Assembly: GCF_030269925.1 (NCBI RefSeq)
Contig: NC_085124.1
Location: 7,874,001 to 7,938,000 of the forward strand
Length of the DNA: 64,000 nucleotides
Direction of reading: 5' to 3'
Origin: Bombyx mori
Lineage: Eukaryota > Arthropoda > Insecta > Lepidoptera > Bombycidae
Shown here: positions 1 to 10,660 of the stretch, in pieces
Layout of the letters: each line of letters starts with the position of its first letter
Position numbering within the stretch: position 1 is the stretch's first letter
The notes under the pieces: generated by a model
What the model saw: the letters and a program-made list of their open reading frames with translations, nothing else
The model's database searches: none
What the model was told of the DNA's origin: nothing
Made by a program: the position numbers and the translations under genes

Positions 1-547
1 TCGGTGAATGGCTAGCGTCGCGGTGGGTCGTCAATTCGGCTTAAAGAAAATACTCAGATTTATAATGTTTTTTTTTTTAAAATCAGTAAATCGATTTCAA
101 ACTAGATAATTTTAAACTAATGATATCCCATATAAGTATGTAAGGGAACGATCTCATTTATTGGTAAATGGGCAATGGGATGTTTTCTTTAGTGTTTTTA
201 TGCGCACTAAACTGAATACGTACATATTAACACACCGCAAAACGAAGCCCACCAAATGACTCACTATTCTATTTTCGTTAGTTGTTCAGCAATCTAGCAG
301 TAAATTTTGAACGGAAAATGTCTCGATACAACAAAATAAATTGGCTGTAACTTTTGAAGAGCGTGTTAAGCTTGTGGAGAGTTTTCGAACGGCTTCTATA
401 AAAACTATTGATTTAACACGAACTAGTATTGCAGCTTTCGGTCCACGTGTAAGCAAACGGGAAGTGTTTACGAATGTGTTTCGTTATTATGAATACATGA
501 ATATTTTGTTAATATTCATTCTCATTTGTGCAATGAGCATTTACATT
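1..547. other. AT-rich DNA, nothing assigned
   Basis: A short open frame (341-580) begins at a non-ATG codon and runs into the LINE fragment that follows. Its first part reads a little like a transposase N-terminal helix, but I could not match it to a family. No other feature is supported. Confidence 0.4.
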
Positions 548-829
548 ATTACCAGCCACCGGAGTAGAGTTCATCCATAATATCTAGAACCACTGTTTCA
601 TCCACAGTGCGTTTCCACAGATCTTTTTTGCCACGTACCATCCGGCTTTGGAATGAACTCTCCTCTACGGTTTTTTCCGAGCGCTGTGACATCCTTTTTC
701 AAACGAGGCATGTGGAGAATGTTAAACGGTAGGCAGCGTCATCGCTCTGCCCCAGGCATTGCTGACGTCCTTGGGCGACGATAACCACTCACCATCATGT
801 GGGCTGTATGCTCGTCTGCCTACAAAAAA
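548..829 (+). pseudogene. LINE 3'-terminal fragment, decayed
   Basis: This is a diverged copy of the last ~75 codons and 3' end of the LINE found whole at 15055-16312. The shared stretch runs from the CACCGGAGTAGAGTTCATCC block through the FFKRG-W and GRQR codons to the terminal ACCACTCACCATCA block. An in-frame stop follows the HP codons and there is at least one frameshift. The terminal A run is short. It is a dead, 5'-truncated insertion. Confidence 0.8.
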
Positions 830-1808
830 GACATAGAAGAAATGTAAAATGCAGATAAAACAAGAATTATTTTAAACACAAAAACTGATTTACAGATAGA
901 TAGATATCCAATGAATTGCTTCAAACAAACAATCTATATATAAATAAAAGTATAGCTTGCTGATTCACGAAACTGCATCGGGAATATTAAATCTTAATAC
1001 CATTTTAGGGTAGGAAGTAAAATGCTGAGTCACTCTCTCTGATTCAGTCGGCTGTACCAATATCGAGTACGAAATACAGTAATAAAAACTTCAATGGTTA
1101 CGAAGTAATTTAATGCGTTTTCGCAGTAGGATCCGACCGTTCCGACGTCTGTTCAAACCGATTTTCCGGTTAAAATTGGGTCTGAAATTGGTAAAAACAG
1201 TTTATTGTAATTTGCAACTACTTTAAACTTTTGCTTGAGTCATAAAACTGTTAATCAGCTTTTTGTTCCGAGCAATATACCCCCTGCATACTACTAAGAA
1301 ACTTTTATGTGCCTAAAGCATTTGTAAGCATTTCCTTACTGACAAAAACATATTGTGCGTCTTTTTTTATACGTATTCAAACAATAAAGACAGACTAAAC
1401 ATCGAACCAAGCGCTATTCATTACAAAAAAAAGGTGTCAATTGACCGAAGCGGCGCCAAAGTCTGTCTGACGAAATAAAAATATTTATTGTGGAAGTTCC
1501 CTCAGCCTGTGACGTTTCGGGAATCCCGCTGGTATGTTCTCGGCTACCTGTCATGGCGCAGACTAACCGACCAAATGGGATTGTACTCAAATCTCAGATA
1601 AACGGCGCCAGGACGTTTGTACTCTTTACAAAGCCGTGTAAAATTGTAAATCCCTTTTCGAATAGCGCTGTTCTTGGTTATTTGTATTATAAATAAAGCG
1701 GCGTGCTTTGAAATTCATGTTCCAATTGGGCTTTGACATAAATATTTGTCAACATGTAAGTTACAGTTTTCTTCCTTGTTTTGGTTTTGCTTTTCACCGT
1801 CTATTACT
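830..1808. other. Unassigned AT-rich spacer
   Basis: Only short frames are present; the plus-strand frame at 1490-1696 has no recognisable domain. I see no repeat family that recurs in the window. Confidence 0.4.
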
Positions 1809-2050
1809 TCTTTGATATTATATATTATATTATATAATATTATAAAGAGGAAAGATTTGTTTGTTTGTTTGTTTCGAATAGGCTCCGAAACTACTGGACC
1901 GATTTGAAAAATTCTTTTTCCATTAGAAGCCGACATTGACCCTGATGAACATAGGCTACTTTTTTTAATTTTTTTTTATTATTTTTTTGCTTTCATGTGT
2001 GTTTTAATGTTTCCGAAGCGAAGCGAGGGCGGGTCGTTAGTCTTTGATAT
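1809..2050 (-). mobile_element. Short retroposon (family C) with 10-bp TSD
   Basis: Element 1819-2040 is flanked by exact copies of TCTTTGATAT at 1809-1818 and 2041-2050. Read on the minus strand it begins CTAACGACCCGCC, contains a CAAACAAACAAA run, and ends in an AT-rich tail through CCTCTTTATAATATTA. Related copies are at 40661-41368, 48166-48380 and 53037-53247. The TSD indicates target-primed retroposition. No coding frame is visible, so it is non-autonomous or a truncated LINE end. Confidence 0.7.
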
Positions 2051-3197
2051 AAAGAGAGAAATTTACGTCGATACAAAGAGGAAAATAGTCTGTTAGGTCA
2101 TGTTGCTCTGTGTATAACTAAAACATTGCAATCGGTGCGAAGAATGATTAAATATATGTCCATTGTTGAATATGAACAAACATAGGACAACACAACAACA
2201 ATGAACGAATCTATTTTAAAGAAACAAAGAGCACTAAAACAACTGATTCCAATCATTCAGTGCGGAATCTGCGCATAATTGCAGCACAACTGAGTTGTCC
2301 TGAGCCGGATCTATAGTCAATATTAGTGTTGATGGTATTTTTGAATTTGAATACCTTATTGAGTAGGCAGTTTTATTTGAGCAAGTGTTTTTAAATAATA
2401 ATAATACTCGAAGCTTAAGATGTCTAATATTTCGGGTTTCGTTTAATTTAATGTAACTCAGTTGCAATTGGATCGTATAAAATTTTAATACTTCCAAAAA
2501 TGTTTCAGTTTAAATATTAAATATGATTTCAACTTCGTAATACAGGCGCTTTAAGAATATTCATGACCACTAACCATCAGGAGAGCCATATGCGTCTACC
2601 TATGAAAGCAATGAAAAATAAGAAACTGAAATTTTTAAGTACAGTTTGCGGAGCTTCTGTTCACTGTAAGTATTCATGTGAAACAATAGACGATCGTGTG
2701 GAATGAGATCTAAAGTAAGAGATAGGACTGTTCAACTACAGTCTATTGATTTGGCTCAAATTTCACGGCTATTATAATATGAGAACTTTAATTGGTGTGG
2801 AACGGGATAAGTACTCATACGTTCATTTATCTGAAGATCTTTACGCCCGATTTGCACATGTGATGTCGATTTTCTATTTATATGTGAAGTGTGCTTGAGT
2901 AAATACCTAGTTCGAACGTAATGTTACATTTAATAGCGATGTTTATATACTTATATTTTATAGACACAAGAACGCGAATGACCTCATCCGCCTTGCTCGA
3001 TTTGATTTAAATAATGACTTATCACCATTCTAATAAAAACGCATGTTTTGTTACCGAGCAAGGTCACCGTTCTCGTTGAATTAGTCGCATGCGATGAAAA
3101 GTTCGACGTGAAAACTGGCTCATAGGCGCAAACCACTGAATTCCTAAGGCACAAATAGCTGAGAAAAATAGACGTGTCGTAGCGCTGAATACTGTAA
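2051..3197. other. Unassigned AT-rich spacer
   Basis: No coding frame longer than 87 codons and no repeat shared with the rest of the window. The base composition is similar to the other spacers. Confidence 0.4.
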
Positions 3198-3396
3198 AGG
3201 GTTGCCCGCCGAGTTTCTCGTTGGATCTTCTCAGTCGGTCGTGATTCCGATTCGGTGGTAGATTCAGCGAAGCACTGCTCTTGCTAGGGCTAGTGTTAGC
3301 AAGTCCTCTCAGGTTGAGCCCCGTAACCTCACCTACCAGCCTGCACCTACCCAATCTTTGACAGTCCCCTAGGCTCTTAAAGATTAGGTAGGGAAA
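3198..3396 (+). mobile_element. LINE tail repeat (family B)
   Basis: Contains the family's recognisable blocks: GAGTTTCTCGTTGGATCTTC, the GGTGGTAGATTC block, CACTGCTCTTGCTAGGGC and a GTTGAGCCCCGT block, ending GATTAGGTAGGG. Further copies are at 7033, 12754 (minus), 27030, 32528 (minus), 45915 (minus) and 56850. It resembles the 3' untranslated end of a Bombyx LINE (BMC1/L1Bm type, from memory). The 136-codon minus frame across it is a shadow. Confidence 0.65.
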
Positions 3397-3721
3397 AAGT
3401 GAGCAACCGTCGTCATAAGAGTAATAAGGTAGGATTTTTTTCAGTAATATAGGCGTCAACTTGAATAAGATCAACTCTTCTGTAATCAGTAGTCTGAATA
3501 ATGCGTTAGGATGTTTTTTTTATTGCAATGCTCATTGTTAGTGTTCAGTGCTACAGTAGAAATGTTAATGCAATCATTAATGATCGGTGATGGCATGATT
3601 GTGGTATCTACCTTACGCACCTAATGCACTTAAACACTTCACAAAAATTCTCAATTCGCTTGTTCCGCTTCGCTTCAGGTGATCCGTTCGCTATTTCGCT
3701 TCGAGTAGTTCCGATTACTGA

Positions 3722-3934
3722 TTTTTTTTTATTGCTTAGATGGGTGGACGAGCTCACAGCTCACCTGGTGTTAAGTGGTTACTGGAGCCCATAGACATCC
3801 ACAACGTAAATGCGCCACCCACCTTGAGATATAAGTTCTAAGGTCTCAAGTATAGTTACCCACGTTGTAGATGTCTATGGGCTCCGGTAGCCGCTTAACA
3901 TCAGGTTCATCCATCTAAGCAATAAATAAAAAAA
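3722..3934. mobile_element. Two Bm1 3' halves, head to head
   Basis: Positions 3722-3858 carry the Bm1 3' half on the minus strand, starting with a T run and TTGCTTAGATGGGTGGACG. Positions 3859-3934 carry the 3' end again on the plus strand, ending ATCTAAGCAATAAATAAA. The poly(A) sides face outwards and the truncated 5' sides meet in the middle, so a single strand could fold back on itself over about 70 bp. Confidence 0.85.
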
Positions 3935-3940
3935 CAAAAT

Positions 3941-4312
3941 GTGTGCAATTCACACGTGGTAGAAGTGAAACGTTCCAAAATTAAAATACAATTATCCTAA
4001 ACGTCTTAAGTATATGTAAAATTTTGTCATTAGTAAATAATTATAAGGTAGCGCCCTCTGTGAATTGATATTTTAATTTCAGGTATAATCCTAAATTAAA
4101 ATTCACTACAAGAGCTTTCATACACACGTTAGTATTAAAAAATCTCACAGATGGCGCTGTATTAAATAGTATGTATACATATTTCTGTCTCATTCTTTGC
4201 TGGCTTCATCCTACACATTTTTGTATTTGTGTCTCTTACCTGTCGTTTTTTCCGTTGCATCCGGTTTGAAATCACAACGATTCTAAAGAAGTTTTCACTT
4301 CAAAAAGAACAC
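3941..4312. mobile_element. Inverted-repeat element (GAAGTGAAAC family)
   Basis: The left end contains CACGTGGTAGAAGTGAAAC and the right end TTTGAAATCACAACGATTCT followed by AAAGAAGTTTTCACTTC. Both ends recur in the same order at 61808-62318. The GAAGTGAAAC motif is inverted at the right end, suggesting a non-autonomous DNA transposon. Exact ends and TSD were not resolved. Confidence 0.45.
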
Positions 4313-4601
4313 TAATTAGATATAGCATAAAATAGTTTGTTCGTAGTTCTCAATATGCATATTCGTGCAAAAGCTTGTCAATAACATCTAGAAGTATCGT
4401 GAGATGACGCTCGCTAAACTGTGAATCATTTAAAATACCGATTACATTATCATCTGATGTTGTTTTTTTAAAGTAAACACAAAGGTTCGAATAGTCGGGA
4501 CTGCATGTGGAGAGGATGTAACGACATTTGCATTTTATGTTAAATTTCGAACGCGAACGCGGTGAATGTGTTGCAAGAGTTTGAATTTAGAACAAAATGT
4601 A

Positions 4602-5623
4602 TGTTGGGTACGCAGCACGTCACCCGTGTCGATAAGGCGAGTGACGCCAACCCAGGTTGGACGGGTTTATGAATCTTATAAGATTTCTTGAAATCCTATA
4701 AGACGCCGGATGCCCGTCTCGTGGCGATTATTCGTGTCGATCTGAAGCAGTCGATGTAGGGTCCTGAGGTGTACGATATCGTACAAGCTCACTCGAAATT
4801 AAAACTCAAAACTTTACTAATTAACGTAAACCGAGCCGACCGATCTGTCAATACAACCGAATTCAATAACCGACGATCTTTTCAATGGTCTTCGAGTCTT
4901 CAATAAATATCTTCGAGGCGCTGATGTCTTTACTCGTGCTTTTTTTATGTAATCTTCGTTCGGAGGGTCGGCGGCCGGCGGTTGGCAGGTAGTCGGTCGA
5001 GGGTCGGTCGGTAGGTCGGCAGGTACCTGACAACGTCGCAGGGTCGCTTAACTACCTCGGAATGTTACCCTACAGAGATCTCGTGTAAAATACGGCTCTC
5101 GTCGAGATCATTTTCACTATGATCGGCTCGGTTTATTCGTTATATCTATTTATTTAATAAATGTATATACTAATGCCTTATACTTAACTATTCTATGTTG
5201 TAATCCCTATCGATACATATAACTTATTCTATGCTTAATCTATATGACGCGCCCGTATAAACAAAATACCCGGTCCTGAACACAGATAAATGCTGTTTGT
5301 TACATCGTTTCGGGACGCGGGCCGGGCGCGTGTTCATTTAAGTTAATATGCTAATCTTAAAACTATCGGGAATAATAAAGCAAAAGTGTATACTATTTAT
5401 TTCAAAGCAACTTACGTTCTATTCTTAATAAAATCTATGTGCACGTTATCAATATCCTTATCTATCTATATGCACTCTATATAATTTATCTATTTGTTAT
5501 TTATCTATTTGTTATAACTCTATGTCTATGTACGTATCTATATAAATCTATTATTCTATTCTATATTCTATTATATTCTTCAACTTATTCTATAATTATG
5601 GGGCGACGCCGCTGTCGCCAACA
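4602..5623. mobile_element. Solo LTR of an LTR retrotransposon
   Basis: The 1,022-bp unit begins TGTTGGGTACGC and ends GTCGCCAACA, giving the TG...CA boundary with an inverted TGTTGG/CCAACA terminus. It is flanked by the same 5-bp sequence ATGTA at 4597-4601 and 5624-5628, as for Gypsy or BEL/Pao integration. No gag-pol frame or second LTR lies nearby, so this is probably the product of LTR-LTR recombination. A GGTCGG-rich segment (about 4965-5025) and a TCTAT/ATCTATTT-rich segment (5440-5590) are internal. Orientation is not determined. Confidence 0.75.
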
Positions 5624-5628
5624 ATGTA

Positions 5629-6841
5629 TATATATTTAATTTAGGTTCATAGATTTTTAAATTAGTCACATTTGAATATTTTTTATCCACTAGTTTGTAT
5701 GTCTCTATTCATTAACAGATCATAATCAGCCCAATCTATATGTTAGTTGCCGATTTATTAATACATATTGCCAATACCTCATACTAGCCCGTGTATATAA
5801 TGTTGCAAGACATAATTAGGAAAAACACAAATCTTAGTATTAGAGCTGTGATGTATTTAACAGAAGATCAAAAAAGAACTAGAGAAAGAACACATTGATA
5901 GCAAACAAAAAAAAAATCTGCATGAGTGATGCAGAAAAAAGTTTTTATTTGTTTACCACACACGACTACGATTGTAGAACACTTTAGTTTGTTAATGTTG
6001 CTATTTAAAATATACTTGGATGCCATGCGTAAAATCATTCACTCGCGGGAGTCACATGCGAGCAAATACATAATGTAATATAATTTTATACAGTCAGGGC
6101 TAGAATTTGTGAAACCCGATAAGATAAGGCGGTCGGTTGTTAACAAATTAATGTTGCTAAAGCGATAGCAGAATCGAAGAACAACAATATGTTAATCACC
6201 AAAGCATTAATTAATTTGAATTAAATATTTACACTAGATTAAAAAATCGATTAATAATTGAGTTGATTAATTTTTAATGCTTTTGTCTGTTTGTTCGCAC
6301 GAAACGAATATATTTACTTAAAATGATTCCTGACATGTTCCCATATATAATGAGTTGTAAACTAATTTGCTTATACTGTAAATATGTAGGTACATCCGCT
6401 AAACAACCACACAGCAATTTTGAATCTACGTAAAACATTAATTCTTCATTTGAAAACCAAGACAAAACACGATGGAGATCAAGGTCGTTGAACTTCTAAA
6501 CTTCAAATACAAAGCGTGCATGAGCATTACTTTTTAAAATACACCTCTAAAATTGCTGAAATGTAAAAGGCGAAACGTTAGTGGGCGGCGCGGCGGATGG
6601 CTGGCGCGTGCCTTATCTGTGGTAACTCCAGTACCTACCTATTGTACAGATTATTTACTGTAGTAAAAAGCAATCTTTACAATTTGGCAATTAGTTTTTT
6701 TTTAAGAAGCTAAGAGTTGGAATAAAAGGCTTGGGATCACTAGAGTCCTTAGGCAATAACCTTTCAATCCGTGGGCAAGGTGTGCAGCACCGGCAGGTTT
6801 TCAGGTAGTCGATCCTATGGGTTATCTAGTATTAAGTAGGA
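5629..6841. other. Unassigned AT-rich spacer
   Basis: No frame above 63 codons and no repeat shared with the rest of the window was identified, apart from a short GC-rich stretch near 6575-6620. Confidence 0.35.
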
Positions 6842-7024
6842 GACTGGTGGTAGGACCTCTTGTGAGTCCGCACGGGTAGGTACCACCGCCCTGCTTATTT
6901 TTGCCGTGAAGCAGTAATGCGTTTCGGTTTAAAGAGTGGGGCAGCCGTTGTAACTATACTGAGATCTTAGAACTTAATTCTCAACGTGAGTGGCGGCATT
7001 TACGTTGTAGATGTCTAAAAAAAC
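6842..7024 (+). mobile_element. Bm1 SINE fragment (3' truncated body)
   Basis: Runs from ACTGGTGGTAGGACCTCTTG to the GTTGTAGATGTCT block. The tRNA-like head is missing and the terminal ~50 bp of the family is replaced by an A run that joins a family B LINE tail. Confidence 0.85.
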
Positions 7025-7032
7025 ACGAAGAC

Positions 7033-7199
7033 GAACTCTCAGTGGGTCGCGTTTCCGATCCGGTGGTAGATTCTGCGAAGGACTGCTCTTGCTAGGGCCA
7101 GAGTTAGCAATACCTCCGGTTTGAGTCCCGAGAGCTCACCTACGCTAGGGTGACGCTGATATAGCCACTCAAGGCTATCAGCATAGGTAGCAAAAAAAA
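7033..7199 (+). mobile_element. LINE tail repeat (family B)
   Basis: Carries CTCAGTGGGTCGCGTTTCCG, the GGTGGTAGATTCTGCGAAG block and TGCTCTTGCTAGGGCC, and ends CATAGGTAGCAAAAAAAAG, a short poly(A) tail. It is 5' truncated and abuts the Bm1 fragment on its left. Confidence 0.7.
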
Positions 7200-7349
7200 G
7201 AAGACGTAGTGTCCATTGTATTGATTGCATCATGGCTGTCCCGTCCTACTCCAAACTGGAACTGGAGCTTATAATGCATTCCACCACCAGAAAAATAAAT
7301 AAAAATAAATAAATTGATCCGTTGTGGTTTGAGATATCGGAAAGTTCTT

Positions 7350-7440
7350 ATACAATTTAATTGAGACTCCAGCCTCATGTCTCAAAGTGGGTGGCGGCAT
7401 TTACGTTGCGATGTCTATAGACTCCGGTAACCACTTAACA
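7350..7440 (+). mobile_element. Bm1 SINE 3' fragment
   Basis: Contains CTCAAAGTGGGTGGCGGCAT, GATGTCTATAGACTCCGGTA and ACCACTTAACA. It is cut off before the GCAATAAA end by the T run that opens the GC-rich element on its right. Confidence 0.75.
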
Positions 7441-7990
7441 ACTTTTTTTTTATTTTTTGGTCAGGAGAAAATCGCCGGACTCCCACCGTTCACTGGGGAT
7501 GGCGGGCGGGGTATGTCTGAGTCGAACCGACTAAAATCTGTCGCTCAACAACCCACATCCGAGCCTCTCATGAGACAGAACTCATGAAAAGGCAAAGAAG
7601 GGAGAGTGAAGCGTTTAGTGCGGAGCACATCTCTCCCATCACCCTCCCCCTCGGGACGACGGACCGGCGGTCGTCGGCGCCACGATCACCAGCCCTCTCG
7701 GTCGGCAGGCTGTCCGAAGCCCGCCTAGATGGCGCCGGTTAGAGTTAGTTATCCTACGGAATACCCCACTGGGTCAAAACCAGAGTGGGTCGAGGATAGC
7801 CGGCCTTCCATTACCCGGATGCTCTTGCGTAAAACGCGTGCAGAGCAGCTAGCACGTCGTCTTCTTAGGCCCCCTTCGCCGGGCCCCAGACTGACATATG
7901 AAGGGGACCCGAAACACTTAGAGGGCCAAGGCTTGGGCGAGATCCGCCTCCCTGGGCCGCGCTCGACGGCAACAAATTACACTAGGTCAT
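7441..7990 (-). mobile_element. GC-rich retroelement fragment (family D)
   Basis: Opens with a T run, so the poly(A) end is on the minus strand, then a GC-rich body. Blocks such as GACTAAAATCTGTCG, CACATCCGAGCCTCTC and GCCTCTC..GTCGGC-GGCTGTC recur in order at 19350-19790, showing a shared parent. The composition contrasts strongly with the AT-rich flanks. Probably a 5'-truncated LINE. The 97-codon plus frame here has no known domain and is treated as a shadow. Confidence 0.6.
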
Positions 7991-8587
7991 CCGGCCCCAA
8001 ATTAGTATTCCCTGTGTTATAAATACAAGAGACTGACATATGTTCATACTTATAATCATCATCGTCATCATCATAGTCAGTTCCTCTTGGCAGAGTAGTC
8101 GTGGTCACGTATTTTAGCGCGTTTTTAATTTATATAATTACGGTACCACGGTTTCATTTTTGATATAAAAAAAATTCCACAAAGCACAAGTTATTCGCAT
8201 ATTAAAGAAATTCGTATTTCAACTTGAATCCCGAGTGCAGTTTCATCGAGAGCGCTAATAATGCCTTTCCGATAGCTTGTGAATAACAGATAAGGTGGAA
8301 ACGGTATACTTGAACGAGTTCCTTTAACAAAAGATCGCTTCAAATCGGAAACTGAGTAGTTGTTTTAAAGTTTCAAAACGCTACTTAGGTATAGAGTGAA
8401 TGAAAGTGGTGCTTCGATAAACAAGCATACTTTTATTCGTAACGCGGAGAATTTTAACAATATTTACGATACGTCGCCTAAATACTGCTTAACTAAAAGT
8501 ATAATAGTTTTATAGTTTAATTTTTTATCCATCTCTATACCTTTGTACCAATGGAGATTTCATCGACATCCGGTGACCACGAAAACT

Positions 8588-9149
8588 GTATATCGAGGGG
8601 TGAAAGGCTGGCTATCTTATACCTTTAAACGAGCAATTCTTGTATATTAATATATATGTATATAATCTGAATCTCGGAAACGGCTCCACCGATTTTCCTA
8701 AAATTTAGTATACAGGGGATTTTGGGGACGATAAATCGATCTAGCTACGATTTATTTTCAGAAAATGTTGTTTTATTCGTGTTTTCAATAATTAACTCTT
8801 CCCGACATCTATTGGCGAATAATAATACTATTTTTCTTAATTGAGGGCAACTAAAGACACAACAAGATGGCGTTATCAAAAAAAAAACCGAGCGAGCTCG
8901 GTCATCATCTAGTTTAGTTTAAGCGACATTTTTGAAACATTACAAGAGAGCCTTTTTAAGTTTAAAATTTGGAAAAAATACAACGAAAACAAAACTTTTT
9001 CAGCTATTTGAATGGTGTAAATGAAGTTCGATTAAATACGTGGAATTGTTGATGCTAATATCAAATAAAACGGACCTTTAATTACAAAGGTAAAATATAT
9101 ATCATCTTAAGCCAAATGTCGCATAAGCCACCTTTCACTCCTCGATATA
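8588..9149. mobile_element. TIR element interrupted by the Helitron
   Basis: The left arm has TATATCGAGGGGTGAAAGGC (about 8591-8610). The right end (9114-9149) carries its inverse, with CACCTTTCACTCCTCGATAT. Similarity seems to resume after the Helitron, where GCGACATTT (from about 8923) matches the inverted AAATGTCGC at 9114-9122. That puts the Helitron inside the left TIR. Family unknown; TA-rich flanks hint at a Tc1/mariner-type MITE. Confidence 0.5.
8615..8912 (+). mobile_element. Non-autonomous Helitron with 3' hairpin
   Basis: Begins TCTTATACCTTTAAACGAGC after a host A, and ends CATCATCTAG before a host T. A hairpin, ACCGAG-CGAG-CTCGGT (8887-8902), stands 6 nt before the terminal CTAG. 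There is no TSD. TC start, CTRR end, A/T target and subterminal hairpin are the Helitron signature. It is 298 bp with no Rep/helicase frame, so mobilised in trans. Confidence 0.75.
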
Positions 9150-9249
9150 GTATACTATGTGGGATATACAAAATAATAAACGTGAGATTTAAGCGTAAAA
9201 GTAATGTTAATTATGTTTACGAATCACGAAGAAAGCTGAAGGAACTACA

Positions 9250-9684
9250 CTAGTGGTCCCGCAGTAGTCGAAATTCGACTATAATTAGTTGAAATTCTAA
9301 GTTTGAACATTATTATGGTTCTATTGTCAAAGACTTTTTATTATACTTCTACAATAACAGATTTCGCCAAGACTACACTTTAGACAAATATTAACAAAGA
9401 CAAACAATATTTAATCTATTCTCAATTTGACCATAGACTTTATGCAATAAGAAAAGTTTGACAATAAACAAATAGTATGCATGCGTGTGTGTGTCAAATA
9501 CATAGTAGTGTGTGTAATGTTTTCTTTATTGATTTAATGTATTTATGCATTATTTTAAAAAATATTAGCATTGTGCACTTCTTCTCTATATTCTCTATAA
9601 GTGTGGAAAATTTCATACTCCTCCGTCCGCACAATTTTCGTAAAAAGGGGTACAAAGTTTTTGCTTCACGTATTAATATATAGA
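9250..9684 (-). mobile_element. Non-autonomous Helitron (family A), copy 1
   Basis: Read on the minus strand it starts A|TCTATATATTAATACG and ends ACCACTAG|T. The palindrome TAGTCGAAATTCGACTA (9265-9281) lies 11 nt inside the 3' end. It is 435 bp long, lacks a TSD and has no coding frame. Three further copies lie at 24642, 47747 and 50151, all in the same orientation. It resembles lepidopteran Lep1-type Helitrons (from memory). Confidence 0.7.
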
Positions 9685-10660
9685 TATTGACAGATGCGCT
9701 TAGAGTAGTGATTATACTTTGGTTGTACAGAGCCTGCGTTATTATTCTGTGAAGCCGTCGTGCATTCCAGTTAGAAGAGTAACAGTCATTAAGGTTCACC
9801 TATCAAAGGGTAGCGTATTGTGTCTATGAATTTGGGTAACTTTGGTTGGATATGAGTTCGGATCGATTCGTACCGGCATCCTCTCATTTCTACAACGAAG
9901 CAATGGTTACGGTTTGACGAGCTGAAACTTACAACTTCTACAACTCAAGGCTAAGGTTTTATATTGTACTGAAGAGAGGTCTGACCCGGATTCGAAAACG
10001 GATTTCAATAGATTTACGAGACGAACATATATAGCCTTTGGGCCAATGTTGAATTGGAGCTTATATCATATGGTGGCAGGTGATATTATGCTCTGGTACC
10101 TATGAGCTCTAGTAAAAGCAATCCGGGCCCAAAGACCTAGCTAACGCAAAGTGGTGTTAGTTTATGGCAATCCTACAAAATGGTGTATTGTAAAATTATA
10201 TCTACAAGTGTTAGCGTTCGTAGAATGTAGTAGTAGCGCCTAGACAAGGGTGTAGATGAACAAAATGCCCTTTTGCGGAACGGAACTAGGTAAGTCAACG
10301 TTCAAGGTTAAAAAGTAAATAATAAATTGAAATATTTTTATAGCTCTTCTTTATACGGCGCGTGCCTGAAAATATCTCGTTTCTCATAAATTGAAAAGAA
10401 TTTTCTTTGAAGATTATTTTATATTCCTAAATCACAATCGTTTGTTTTAGAATTTTCACTCACAGATTTTAACTGAGAAAATATTGCGATTGGATTTTTT
10501 TACAGAACACACATACAGTAGGCGGGCGAATTCATGTCCATCCTAAGGAGTGCGTTAGTGCTGTGACCTAGTTAATTATGGTAATGTCGATAATAACTAC
10601 TGATTTAGTCAACAGCTGCCAATTCGGTTTAATGTAACTTAAAGTAATTTTGCAAATTAT
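9685..10660. other. Unassigned AT-rich spacer
   Basis: No recognisable gene or recurring repeat. Short frames only. Confidence 0.35.

Noticed and set aside
341..580. 79-codon plus-strand frame, possible transposase N-terminus
   Set aside because: No ATG start, no family I could name, and the frame runs into an unrelated LINE fragment.
1836..2040. Helitron call based on CTAG end
   Set aside because: A 10-bp TSD flanks the element, which Helitrons do not make.
3064..3474. 136-codon minus-strand frame
   Set aside because: It is read across the antisense of a LINE tail repeat found seven times in the window.
7729..8022. 97-codon plus-strand frame
   Set aside because: Lies in a GC-rich retroelement fragment on the opposite strand; no domain.
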